Shown: positions 1-6,503, numbered from the stretch's first letter. The stretch: DNA of 7,507 nt from Amphritea sp. (GCA_018067325.1 JAGPUU010000194.1:1-7507), one strand, 5' to 3'. Notes: generated by a model from the letters alone, not told the origin. Numbers and translations: made by a program.

Positions 1-641
1 AGCATAACGAACTTGAAGCAAACCTTTGGAACGGAATATTCACCAGTGAAGCGGTTGAAAGAAACTTTTCACTATCTGAACCAGCACTCCCCCTTGAAGA
101 GGAAGCTGGATTCAGCCAGAGTCGTCAGGCACTGATAATACTCAATCAGATAGCCAGTCTTAATAACAACCGGGAGAAGTGGTCTGACCCCGGCTATCTC
201 GACCAACTTGAAAACCATTTACATGCTTTATACAGCCTACGCTATGGTAGCCGCTGGCTCCGCTCACTCGCCCTTATAAATGATACTTTGAACCACACAT
301 CAGAAGTCATTGAAGAACGCCTCAAAGAGCGACCTGTGTGCTTCAACCAGCAGACGACACCCAAAGCCCGCATCGTGAAAAATGTTTTCAATAAGTACTA
401 TGCAGGGCAATTGCAGCCCTATATGGCACGCATTGACCGCCAGGGAAAAGAGTGGCTCGCGCTCAACCGTAATTTACTCGGCAATTTCACTGACATTCCT
501 CAACCCATGCAAGCGTATAAGAACCAAATACTGGCAGCAGATGCTCCACTCTGGTTAAACTATATTCAGGCACGCGACAGACATATCCTCGCTTGGCAAA
601 CACTATTGATACAGTGCAACCTAATGCCGGGCAGTTCCTAG
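1..641 (+). CDS. DUF3080-like protein, C-terminal part (5' end outside window)
   Basis: The frame is open from base 3 with no stop until TAG at 639-641, so this is the last 212 residues of a longer protein. A TTG at 288 could be read as a start, but coding-like sequence continues upstream of it without a break, so the real start lies outside the window. The visible part is rich in Leu, Trp, Arg and Asn and has no membrane segment. Two stretches recall the DUF3080 family of gammaproteobacteria: SLRYGSRWLRSLALINDTL near visible residues 77-95, and a C-terminal end with ARDRHILAWQTLLIQCNLMP. The function of that family is unknown; members are about 340 residues long as I remember them. It precedes lapG by 101 nt on the same strand, with no clear terminator between. 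The family call rests on recognition of these motifs only. Confidence 0.62.
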   Translation, partial: HNELEANLWNGIFTSEAVERNFSLSEPALPLEEEAGFSQSRQALIILNQIASLNNNREKWSDPGYLDQLENHLHALYSLRYGSRWLRSLALINDTLNHTSEVIEERLKERPVCFNQQTTPKARIVKNVFNKYYAGQLQPYMARIDRQGKEWLALNRNLLGNFTDIPQPMQAYKNQILAADAPLWLNYIQARDRHILAWQTLLIQCNLMPGSS

Positions 642-742
642 CAGACAACCCCATTTTGAGTATATAACTGAAGCGTTACTCCCACAGCTATGAAACAATA
701 AAGATTCCCTTAATTATCAAGAATTTTAAGCAATAATTTACT

Positions 743-1450
743 GTGGTTAAAGAAGCTTTAAAGAGCCAGCACCATTCCGCTTCAGGCCGATCTCCATCTA
801 GCTTGTCTGTACTCTTTGGCCTGATTTTTCTATCCCTCGCCTATAGCCTAACCGCCGCCCCCGATTTCAATATCAAAATGTCTGAAGCTCAGATTAAAAA
901 ACTCGGTCAGAAATATGGCGAGATGGCTGAACGCCGGCTGCGAGCATGGCAAAGCCTGATTGTAGATATCGCCAACTATGATGAAGATGAAAAGCTGCAC
1001 CGGGTAAATCGCTTTTTCAATCAACTACGTTTTATCGACGACATTATTCACTGGAAAAAGAAAGATTACTGGGCCAGTCCGGTTGAATTTCTTATAACTA
1101 ATGGCGGCGATTGTGAAGACTTCTCAATCGCTAAGTATTACACGCTACGCCAGCTTGGAGTGCCGATTGAAAAGCTCAGCATTGCTTATGTTAAAGCACT
1201 GAAGCTGAACCAGGCACACATGGTACTGACTTATTACCCCTCTCCAGGTAAGACCCCGTTAATCCTGGACAATCTGATACCAGAGATAAAACCAGCAAAT
1301 CGTCGACTTGATCTACAACACGTATACAGCTTCAATGGCGACAACCTCTGGCTGTCAAAAAAAGGACGTCGTAGCACACTCGTGGGGACATCAGATCAGC
1401 TGAAGCCCTGGGTACAATTACAATCACGAATGGAAAATCAGGATTTCTGA
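743..1450 (+). CDS. lapG: LapG, periplasmic Ca-dependent cysteine protease (bacterial transglutaminase-like)
   Basis: LapG proteases cut the N-terminus of giant LapA-type adhesins in the periplasm and release them from the cell surface; LapD controls the protease. The 235-residue protein begins with a polar, basic stretch (1-20), then a hydrophobic core (21-38, LSVLFGLIFLSLAYSL) and a likely cleavage site after TAA near 39, so it should be exported. The catalytic triad of the family is visible: Cys124 in NGGDCEDFS, His159 in QAHMVLTYY and Asp176 in LILDNL. Asp123 and Glu125 flanking the Cys match the Ca-binding acidic residues known in LapG. The length fits the family. The start is GTG at 743; an in-frame TAA at 734-736 and the lack of another start before the signal peptide support it, although no good Shine-Dalgarno is seen. 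lapD follows after 30 nt, the standard lapG-lapD pairing. Confidence 0.94.
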   Translation: MVKEALKSQHHSASGRSPSSLSVLFGLIFLSLAYSLTAAPDFNIKMSEAQIKKLGQKYGEMAERRLRAWQSLIVDIANYDEDEKLHRVNRFFNQLRFIDDIIHWKKKDYWASPVEFLITNGGDCEDFSIAKYYTLRQLGVPIEKLSIAYVKALKLNQAHMVLTYYPSPGKTPLILDNLIPEIKPANRRLDLQHVYSFNGDNLWLSKKGRRSTLVGTSDQLKPWVQLQSRMENQDF

Positions 1451-1480
1451 CCTGATCTGTGAGAACAAGAGGAATAAAGC

Positions 1481-3415
1481 ATGTCGATCGTTAATCAGTT
1501 AATGGCCGCCGTATTAGCCGTACTGATCGGATTAGTTTCCGGCACGGTATACCTGATGTCCGATAGTTCGAAGGAGATGCTGTTAAATCAGCTGGAATCT
1601 CATGGTCAGGACACTGCAACCCACCTTGGGCTCTATCTTGCACCCTATATGGCTGAGCGTGATTTAGCGTCAATTGAAACCACGGTAAACGCGATTTTTG
1701 ATAGCGGATTCTACCAACAAATCCGGGTAGTTGACGCCAACAACCAACCACTGTTTGTCAAAAGCACAAGCGCCAAGATAGATGAAACCGTACCTGAATG
1801 GTTTGTCGAACTGGTAGAGATAACCCCTCCGGAGATGACGCGTGAAATAACCAATCAGTGGCAAAAAGCGGGTTCCATTTTTGTTCAAAGCCGTGCTGGA
1901 TATGCCTACGAGCAACTGTGGCGTGGCGCTGAGAAAACCTTTATCTGGTTTGTAGTGCTGTCTCTGTTCAGCATGTTCTTTATCAGCCTGCTAATGCGCT
2001 ACATACTCAACCCTTTAAAAGGCGTCGAAAAGCAGGCTTTAGCGCTGTCACAACAGAAGTATATTGAACAGAACAATATTCCGGGCACCCGAGAGCTTAA
2101 ACAGGTTGTTCTTGCAATGAACATGATGGTCCGTCGGGTTCGAACAATGTTCGATGAACAAGCCAAAAACATCGAAGAGATTCGCCGCACCGCTTATCAG
2201 GACGATCTGACCGGGCTTGCCAATCAGCGGGCAACGTTCTCTCAACTGAATGAACGTATTGATTTTCGAAGAGATTTTGGTTCAGGCAACCTCATTCACC
2301 TGCGCATCGCTGATCTACAACAACTCAATAATGAACTTGGTATGGAGAAAGCGAATAATTTTATTCGCGCCTGCGCCGATCAACTTAGAGAAGTGGCCCG
2401 ATTAACTGAAGAACCCGTTATTGGCCGGATTGGTATTTCAGAGTTCATCTTGCTGAGCGACATTACTAACCCTGACCAGTTACAGAGAGAGCTAAATAAA
2501 CTGGTAGCCAATCTTAAAGATTTCTATCACCAACTAAATAATACCGTTGAGAGCGAGGCATTCTTCGTGGGAGCAGTTGCCTATGAAGAGCAATACAGTT
2601 CCAAAAAACTGCTTATCAACGCTCGACTCGCTTCCGAAATAGCACGTAAAAAGAAAGCCACCATCTATTGCAAGAGCACTGACAATACCGAGGACCAAAA
2701 TAGCTGGCATCTGCATGTGAGTAACAAGATTGTCAGCGGCGATATTTTCCTCCAGGCACAACCCATTAAACAGGTGGCCGATAGCAAGAATGTAATCCAT
2801 CACGAAATTTATGCTCGTATCCTTAATCAGGACAACCAGCCCTGTATGGCAGGCGAATTTATCAGCGTGGTCAAACAACTTAACCTAATGACAGCTCTGG
2901 ACAAGTCAGTGCTGAATTCAGCCATTAAACGACTGACAAAAGACCCTGACTTAACGCTAGGCGTGAACCTGAGTAACGATTCCGTTCGCGATACAGCCTT
3001 CTGCGACTGGTTAATCAGCGCCGTATCCTCACTATCCCGGCCAGAACATCTCTGTATCGAGATAAACGAAACCTCGGTACTGAACAACCTTAATCAGGTG
3101 GCCCTGTTTCGTGATCAATTAAAGCAAGCTGGCATTCAATTTGGTGTAGATAACTTCGGTATCAACCCTGCCGGTTTCAGCTACCTTTATACTGTTCACC
3201 CTGACTACATAAAGATAGATGGATCGCTAATAAGAGAGTTAGACAGCCGTGCGGAAGACCGCTTCTTTGTCAGAAGCTTGGTAACTGTAGCCCATAGCCT
3301 TGATATCAAGACCTATGCTGAACACGTAGAGCGAGATTCTCAACTCAACCACCTTCGCCAACTTGAAGTCGATGGCTCTCAAGGATGGATCCACGGTAAA
3401 CCTGAACAGTTTTAA
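1481..3415 (+). CDS. lapD: LapD, inner-membrane c-di-GMP receptor controlling LapG (degenerate GGDEF-EAL)
   Basis: LapD senses cytoplasmic c-di-GMP through its EAL domain and, when bound, sequesters LapG at its periplasmic domain so that the adhesin stays on the surface. The order is: TM helix about 6-26; LapD/MoxY-type periplasmic domain about 27-152; TM helix about 154-174; HAMP from about 175 (NPL); GGDEF domain about 238-400; EAL domain about 408-644. Trp127 (NQWQKAG) sits where the LapG-contacting Trp is found in Pseudomonas LapD. GGDEF is replaced by GISEF (318-322), and the RxxD I-site position reads TEEP, so diguanylate cyclase activity is not expected. The EAL signature reads EIY (442-444) and loop 6 DDFGTG reads DNFGIN (557-562), so phosphodiesterase activity should be lost. 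Ligand-pocket residues Asn496, Glu527, Lys578, Glu614 and Gln634 remain. ATG 1481 has an AGAGGA-type Shine-Dalgarno 7-8 nt upstream. Confidence 0.95.
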   Translation: MSIVNQLMAAVLAVLIGLVSGTVYLMSDSSKEMLLNQLESHGQDTATHLGLYLAPYMAERDLASIETTVNAIFDSGFYQQIRVVDANNQPLFVKSTSAKIDETVPEWFVELVEITPPEMTREITNQWQKAGSIFVQSRAGYAYEQLWRGAEKTFIWFVVLSLFSMFFISLLMRYILNPLKGVEKQALALSQQKYIEQNNIPGTRELKQVVLAMNMMVRRVRTMFDEQAKNIEEIRRTAYQDDLTGLANQRATFSQLNERIDFRRDFGSGNLIHLRIADLQQLNNELGMEKANNFIRACADQLREVARLTEEPVIGRIGISEFILLSDITNPDQLQRELNKLVANLKDFYHQLNNTVESEAFFVGAVAYEEQYSSKKLLINARLASEIARKKKATIYCKSTDNTEDQNSWHLHVSNKIVSGDIFLQAQPIKQVADSKNVIHHEIYARILNQDNQPCMAGEFISVVKQLNLMTALDKSVLNSAIKRLTKDPDLTLGVNLSNDSVRDTAFCDWLISAVSSLSRPEHLCIEINETSVLNNLNQVALFRDQLKQAGIQFGVDNFGINPAGFSYLYTVHPDYIKIDGSLIRELDSRAEDRFFVRSLVTVAHSLDIKTYAEHVERDSQLNHLRQLEVDGSQGWIHGKPEQF

Positions 3416-3431
3416 GCCCTAACACAGACAT

Positions 3432-3448
3432 AGAGGCGTTCAGCCTCT
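3432..3448. repeat. Small hairpin downstream of lapD
   Basis: AGAGGC at 3432-3437 and GCCTCT at 3443-3448 form a 6-bp stem with a 5-nt loop, 17 nt after the lapD stop. It has no T tract on either strand, so it is not a terminator by itself. It may protect the 3' end of the lapD transcript or assist the terminator 30 nt further on. Confidence 0.45.
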
Positions 3449-3477
3449 GAATACCTGCCATCCATCTCTTCAGAAAC

Positions 3478-3506
3478 AAAAAAAACCGCCATAAGGCGGT
3501 TTTTTT
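3478..3506. terminator. Bidirectional Rho-independent terminator between lapD and proQ
   Basis: An A8 tract (3478-3485), CCGCC, loop ATAA, GGCGG and T7 (3500-3506) form a GC stem extended by A-T pairs. The T run on each strand makes it work for both the + strand lapD transcript and the - strand proQ transcript, which converge here. It lies 62 nt after the lapD stop and 14 nt after the proQ stop. Confidence 0.93.
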
Positions 3507-3520
3507 AATCAGAAATACGA

Positions 3521-3970
3521 TCAGCCTTTCTTTGTCAGCAACATTTCAAGCTTATTGTTGAGACGCTCGTCCTTCTCTTTAACTTTCTGTTTAGCCTTCT
3601 CTTCCTGCTGCTTTTGCTGGCGCAGCTTATTGACCTCTTTCAGCTGCAGCTTTGCATGCTCGGCTTCCGATTCAGTAACCGCACCCGAAGCCTGGCCGTC
3701 TAATCCGATACGGTCAGCGCCCTCTTTCAGACTACGAAAGTAATAGGGAGAACGAACATATGAAGCAAGTGCTCGCTTAATCTTGTTTTTCGCTAACTTC
3801 TCATCGGCAATCAGGTCTTCTTGAATACCAATCTTTAATGGACGCATGTTTTCCCGATTAAAGACTTCCGGGTATGCATCACACAGCAGTTGCAGAGCAG
3901 CCTGATTGGCTGCCCGATTTTTGGAACGGGTGCGAGTTTTAGATTTATCCGCAGTTTCTGTTGCTGTCAC
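3521..3970 (-). CDS. proQ: ProQ/FinO-family RNA chaperone, minimal form
   Basis: ProQ/FinO proteins bind structured RNAs, including sRNAs and mRNA 3' ends, and act after transcription. The 149-residue protein has a short basic N-terminus (about 1-20), a FinO/ProQ domain (about 24-115), and a Lys/Glu/Gln-rich C-terminal helix (about 112-149) likely to be a charged extended helix. The hallmark segment RPLKIGIQEDL (43-53) is present, and Lys65, Tyr77 and Arg87 line up by eye with Arg58, Tyr70 and Arg80 of E. coli ProQ, known RNA-binding residues. It lacks the long linker and the C-terminal Tudor-like domain of E. coli ProQ (about 232 aa), so it is of the compact type. The start is GTG at 3970-3968, with GAGAG about 9 nt upstream. 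It lies 80 nt downstream of tusA on the same strand and may be cotranscribed with it. Confidence 0.94.
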   Translation of the reverse strand: MTATETADKSKTRTRSKNRAANQAALQLLCDAYPEVFNRENMRPLKIGIQEDLIADEKLAKNKIKRALASYVRSPYYFRSLKEGADRIGLDGQASGAVTESEAEHAKLQLKEVNKLRQQKQQEEKAKQKVKEKDERLNNKLEMLLTKKG

Positions 3971-3999
3971 AGTAAGTTTCTCTCAACTGTTTATCTTGC

Positions 4000-4012
4000 G
4001 GCCCTCAGGGCC
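4000..4012. repeat. GC-rich palindrome in the tusA-proQ gap
   Basis: GGCCCTCAGGGCC is a perfect 13-nt palindrome around its central base. In RNA it gives a 5-bp all-GC stem with a 3-nt loop. In the direction of transcription of tusA-proQ it is preceded by TTTT and not followed by a T tract, so it does not look like an intrinsic terminator. It lies 30 nt before the proQ start codon, and could be a 5'-UTR hairpin of proQ or a processing or pausing site between the two genes. Confidence 0.5.
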
Positions 4013-4050
4013 TCTTAAAATTATCGGCATCTGATCCTGAATAAGACAGG

Positions 4051-4290
4051 TTACTCACCTTTTCGGATCAGATATAAAAATTGATTATCTACAGCTTTCT
4101 GAGCGATTAGCTCATGTCCCAGAAAGGTACAAAACTTCGGCACATCTCGCTGCGTTGAAGGGTCAGTCGCCGTCAATTGCAATACTTCACCTGTCGCCAT
4201 TTCACGCACCTCATTGTGCAACAGCATTACCGGCTCGGGACAGAACAGACCAGTTGCATCCATAACCTTATCCGCTTTTACTTCAACCAT
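4051..4290 (-). CDS. tusA: TusA, sulfur-carrier / sulfurtransferase protein (SirA-like)
   Basis: TusA accepts persulfide sulfur from a cysteine desulfurase (IscS in E. coli) and passes it on, for tRNA 2-thiouridine and for other sulfur-dependent processes. The chosen 79-residue form has the family length (E. coli 81). The catalytic Cys17 sits in ATGLFCPEPVM, the CPxP signature, after a short beta strand. The conserved TDPSTQRDVPKFCTFLGHEL and the C-terminal YLIRKGE are as expected. The start at 4290 was chosen because AGAGGT lies 7 nt upstream and the length fits. The frame stays open up to 4494, but that extension would overlap the divergent gene at 4444 and does not resemble TusA. An ATG at 4341 (96 residues) with AGGT 6 nt upstream is a weaker alternative. 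proQ follows after 80 nt. Confidence 0.94.
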   Translation of the reverse strand: MVEVKADKVMDATGLFCPEPVMLLHNEVREMATGEVLQLTATDPSTQRDVPKFCTFLGHELIAQKAVDNQFLYLIRKGE

Positions 4291-4371
4291 CAGCAATACC
4301 TCTAATACATCAGGTGCATATTGTCGCAAATTCAGCACCATAGAAAAACCTATCTTTTTGCCAGATAACGT

Positions 4372-4400
4372 TTTACTCACTACATTTGAGCTATTATATT
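4372..4400 (+). promoter_or_regulatory. Probable sigma70 promoter of the ABM-family gene
   Basis: TTTACT at 4372-4377 (4 of 6 to the -35 consensus), 17-nt spacer, TATATT at 4395-4400 (5 of 6 to the -10). The expected start near 4407 leaves a leader of about 37 nt before the ATG at 4444. The leader holds a small inverted repeat TCCG-CTAA-CGGA that would partly pair with the GGAG ribosome binding site. Confidence 0.55.
4393..4398 (-). promoter_or_regulatory. Probable -10 element of the tusA promoter
   Basis: Read on the - strand this is a perfect TATAAT hexamer. No good -35 is seen 16-18 nt upstream; the sequence there is A/T-rich, ending with TTTGATTTATTT. Transcription would start near 4386, giving a leader of about 95 nt before the 4290 start. 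It overlaps the -10 of the opposing promoter. Confidence 0.5.
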
Positions 4401-4443
4401 GAAATAAATCAAAATAATTTTGTTCCGCTAACGGAGAGCAAAG

Positions 4444-4725
4444 ATGATTCGAGTATTGATTGAACGCCATATTGCCGATGACTTGGCAGAGCACTACGAA
4501 AAAGCTGCCCGCAATACCTTACAACAAGCGATGCAAGCCCACGGTTTTATTTCCGGGGAGTCGCTAAAAAACAGTAACGACCATAATCATCGTATCGTAA
4601 TGGCAACATTTCGCACCCTGCAAGACTGGCAACGCTGGCACTCCTGCGAAGCACGCAAACAAATCATGGAAGCCATTATGCCAATGCTGGAATCCGAAGA
4701 GAAAATCACAATCCTGGAACACTGA
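4444..4725 (+). CDS. Antibiotic biosynthesis monooxygenase (ABM) family, small dimeric alpha/beta-barrel protein
   Basis: The 93-residue protein starts MIRVLIERHIADDLAEHYEKAAR and continues with HGFISGESLKNSNDHNHRIVMATFRTLQDWQRWHSCEARKQIM. This is the ABM pattern: first beta strand with a positive charge, long helix, GF-ISGESL strand, a strand around RIVMATF, and W--W-- before a second helix. Such ferredoxin-like proteins dimerise. Some are cofactor-free monooxygenases, others bind heme or have unknown roles, so the substrate cannot be told. GGAG about 8 nt before ATG 4444 supports the start. It is divergent from tusA (153 nt between starts) and convergent with rlmM (61-nt gap). It is probably monocistronic. 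The fold is fairly sure, the function unknown. Confidence 0.78.
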   Translation: MIRVLIERHIADDLAEHYEKAARNTLQQAMQAHGFISGESLKNSNDHNHRIVMATFRTLQDWQRWHSCEARKQIMEAIMPMLESEEKITILEH

Positions 4726-4741
4726 CAGAAACAATCCAGCC

Positions 4742-4781
4742 CTCAGGAAATAAGATCAAGGGCAGAGCCCTTAATCCTGAG
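4742..4781. terminator. Branched inverted repeat between convergent ABM gene and rlmM, possible terminator
   Basis: CTCAGGA (4742-4748) pairs with TCCTGAG (4775-4781), and inside it AAGGGC (4758-4763) pairs with GCCCTT (4767-4772) around an AGA loop. The two stems are joined by an uneven internal loop (9 nt on one side, 2 on the other). It lies 16 nt after the ABM stop and 5 nt past the rlmM stop, a natural place to end both transcripts. No long T tract follows on either strand, so efficient intrinsic termination is doubtful. Confidence 0.5.
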
Positions 4782-4786
4782 CCAAT

Positions 4787-5848
4787 CTAAGCGCGACCCA
4801 ATAAACGTACATGCACAGTAATCTCTTCCCGGTCATGATACAGATGTTTTGCAGCAATACTGGCATTAATACCTGCATTATTTAACTCATTCTGCAGATA
4901 TTCCAGACAGCCTTTAACCTCGGTATATCGCTGTTTCATCGGCAGTTTCAGATTAAACACCGTTTCTCTGCACCAGCCCTCTACCAGCCACTGAGCCATC
5001 AGCCTGATAACACGGGTAGGTTTATCAATAATATCACACACCATCCAGTCAAAAGACTTATGAGGTTGATAGCTGAAGGCGTCTGCAGCCAGGTGAGTTA
5101 CTTGCCCTGACTCCATTAAAGAATCTGCCATAGGACCATTATCGATAGCCGTAACGAACATGTTTTGATTGACCAGCTGCCAGGTCCATCCTCCTGGTGC
5201 TGCTCCTAAGTCGGCGGCCCGCTTACCACTGCTAATATACTGGTGCCACTGCTTCTGAGGTATAAACCAGTGCCATGCTTCTTCAAGCTTCAGCGTTGAA
5301 CGGCTTGGCGCTTGCTGAGGAAACTTAAGGCGCATGATCCCCATCGGCCAGGGAGCCGAATTATTCACCGGCGCAAAACCGATATAAAAACAGCTTCCGG
5401 AGAGAGCAAAAATATGTAGCCTGTTTGAAGCATTGCGAGGCAACAATCCCTGCTTACGCAACGTTTGGCTAAAAGCTGAGCCAAAACTATTACAGAAACG
5501 CTGCATCTCTCGCCCTTCAGTCGTATCAGAAGGCTCGACCCACAATTCATTACATTCCGGTAGCTCTGCAATATAGCCGCTTAATGCAACAATACGATCA
5601 TTAGTATCCACCTCATCAATCAGAGGTAGGCAGGCAATCCATTGACGAGCAAAAACCAGATCACGAAAATTCAGCTTTTCTACTGCGAGGCTTGCTCCAT
5701 CAGATTGCTGACTGATAAAAAGAGCATAACCACTGTTCTCTTCCAGCTTACAATAACCGTATATCCCCTGTTGTTCACACAACTCACGGATCTCAGCAGC
5801 GCACTCTTTCTCAAAGCCAGGGCGGCAATAGAGCAGAAGGTGTTTCAC
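4787..5848 (-). CDS. rlmM: RlmM, 23S rRNA (cytidine-2498 2'-O) methyltransferase
   Basis: RlmM methylates the 2'-O of C2498 of 23S rRNA, using S-adenosylmethionine, in the peptidyl transferase centre region. The 353-residue protein (E. coli 366) has an N-terminal THUMP-type RNA-binding part (about 1-170) and a C-terminal Rossmann methyltransferase domain (about 185-353). The SAM motif ADLGAAPGGWTWQL is at 212-225. The K-D-K-E set of 2'-O methyltransferases can be read as Lys187 (STLKLEEAW), Asp272 (VCDIIDKP), Lys301 (FNLKLPMKQRY) and Glu341 or 342 (REEITVHVR). The start is GTG at 5848-5846 with AGAGGT 8 nt upstream. It starts 19 nt after the stop of the upstream hydrolase gene, so the two are very likely one operon. 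Confidence 0.96.
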   Translation of the reverse strand: MKHLLLYCRPGFEKECAAEIRELCEQQGIYGYCKLEENSGYALFISQQSDGASLAVEKLNFRDLVFARQWIACLPLIDEVDTNDRIVALSGYIAELPECNELWVEPSDTTEGREMQRFCNSFGSAFSQTLRKQGLLPRNASNRLHIFALSGSCFYIGFAPVNNSAPWPMGIMRLKFPQQAPSRSTLKLEEAWHWFIPQKQWHQYISSGKRAADLGAAPGGWTWQLVNQNMFVTAIDNGPMADSLMESGQVTHLAADAFSYQPHKSFDWMVCDIIDKPTRVIRLMAQWLVEGWCRETVFNLKLPMKQRYTEVKGCLEYLQNELNNAGINASIAAKHLYHDREEITVHVRLLGRA

Positions 5849-5867
5849 AGGGCAGTACCTCTATATT

Positions 5868-6473
5868 TCAATCGTAGATAGTCAGGAGCGTGGATTCTAC
5901 TGCATGAGCTATATGCTCGTCCTGCGTTATTCCAGATCTTTTTAGTGGTTTAAGGTCATGGTCACCACTCTCCAGCCAATGGACAGTGACAGAATCCGAC
6001 AGAATATATTCATCTACCACCTCTTTGCGCCCCATACCGTCTCTAGTACCTTGAAATATATGCACCGGCTTAGCGACTGAAGCAAGATGCTCTGTTCTCG
6101 GCCGATCAAGCTTACCGGGCGCATAAAAAGGGTAGCCATAAACAAAACACCCTTTAACCCTTGGGTCTTCCGCCATGTGGGTTGCCATTCGCCCACCCAT
6201 TGACTTGCCCGCTAACCAGAGCGGTACATCCGAATCGGCAAAACGCTCAATCATTTCAGAAAAATAGGCGAGTAACTTAGGCTGACGGTCCGGTGGGCGC
6301 TTCTTTCCATCCGCTCGACGTTTCTGCATGTAGGGAAATTCAAACCGGATAACTTCAACACCCCCTGCAGCCAAACCTGACGATATTTGATCCATAAACA
6401 GGCTATCCATTGGCGCTCCTGCTCCATGCGCCAACAGAATTCTCCCCTTAACCGGCTTCCCTTCAATCAACAT
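5868..6473 (-). CDS. KANL3/Tex30-like alpha/beta hydrolase family protein
   Basis: A compact 201-residue alpha/beta hydrolase of the type found next to housekeeping genes in many gammaproteobacteria. The first strand and oxyanion loop appear as GRILLAHGAGAPMDS (10-24). The nucleophile elbow is GKSMGGR with Ser91, the likely acid is Asp145 in GTRDGMG, and the likely base is His172 in SGDHDLKPLK. All catalytic positions are therefore kept. No signal peptide or membrane segment is seen, so it should be cytoplasmic. The substrate is not known for this family. The ATG at 6473 has GCGGAG about 7 nt upstream. It precedes rlmM by 19 nt, giving a two-gene operon; a functional tie to rRNA methylation is not implied by its sequence. 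Confidence 0.86.
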   Translation of the reverse strand: MLIEGKPVKGRILLAHGAGAPMDSLFMDQISSGLAAGGVEVIRFEFPYMQKRRADGKKRPPDRQPKLLAYFSEMIERFADSDVPLWLAGKSMGGRMATHMAEDPRVKGCFVYGYPFYAPGKLDRPRTEHLASVAKPVHIFQGTRDGMGRKEVVDEYILSDSVTVHWLESGDHDLKPLKRSGITQDEHIAHAVESTLLTIYD

Positions 6474-6503
6474 TGTTTACTCCGCCATCACAGAAAGTGG
6501 TTA

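Noticed and set aside
288..641. A separate 117-residue gene starting at TTG 288
   Set aside because: The same frame is open and protein-like back to base 3, so this is only the end of a longer truncated gene.
642..742. A promoter for lapG in the gap after the DUF3080-like gene
   Set aside because: TTGAGT at 656-661 and several A/T hexamers exist, but no pair has proper spacing and quality; read-through from upstream is equally possible.
2534..2878. A 114-residue - strand frame inside lapD
   Set aside because: Shadow of the lapD coding sequence, with no domain and no initiation signal.
3971..4050. A dedicated proQ promoter with GATAAT as -10
   Set aside because: No acceptable -35 at 16-18 nt, so the evidence is too weak to list it.
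4291..4494. N-terminal extension of TusA to 147 residues
   Set aside because: It would overlap the start of the divergent ABM gene and its promoter, does not resemble TusA, and a strong ribosome binding site precedes ATG 4290.
5642..5881. A 79-residue + strand frame opposite rlmM
   Set aside because: It is antisense to a well-conserved gene, shows no recognisable motif and has no ribosome binding site.
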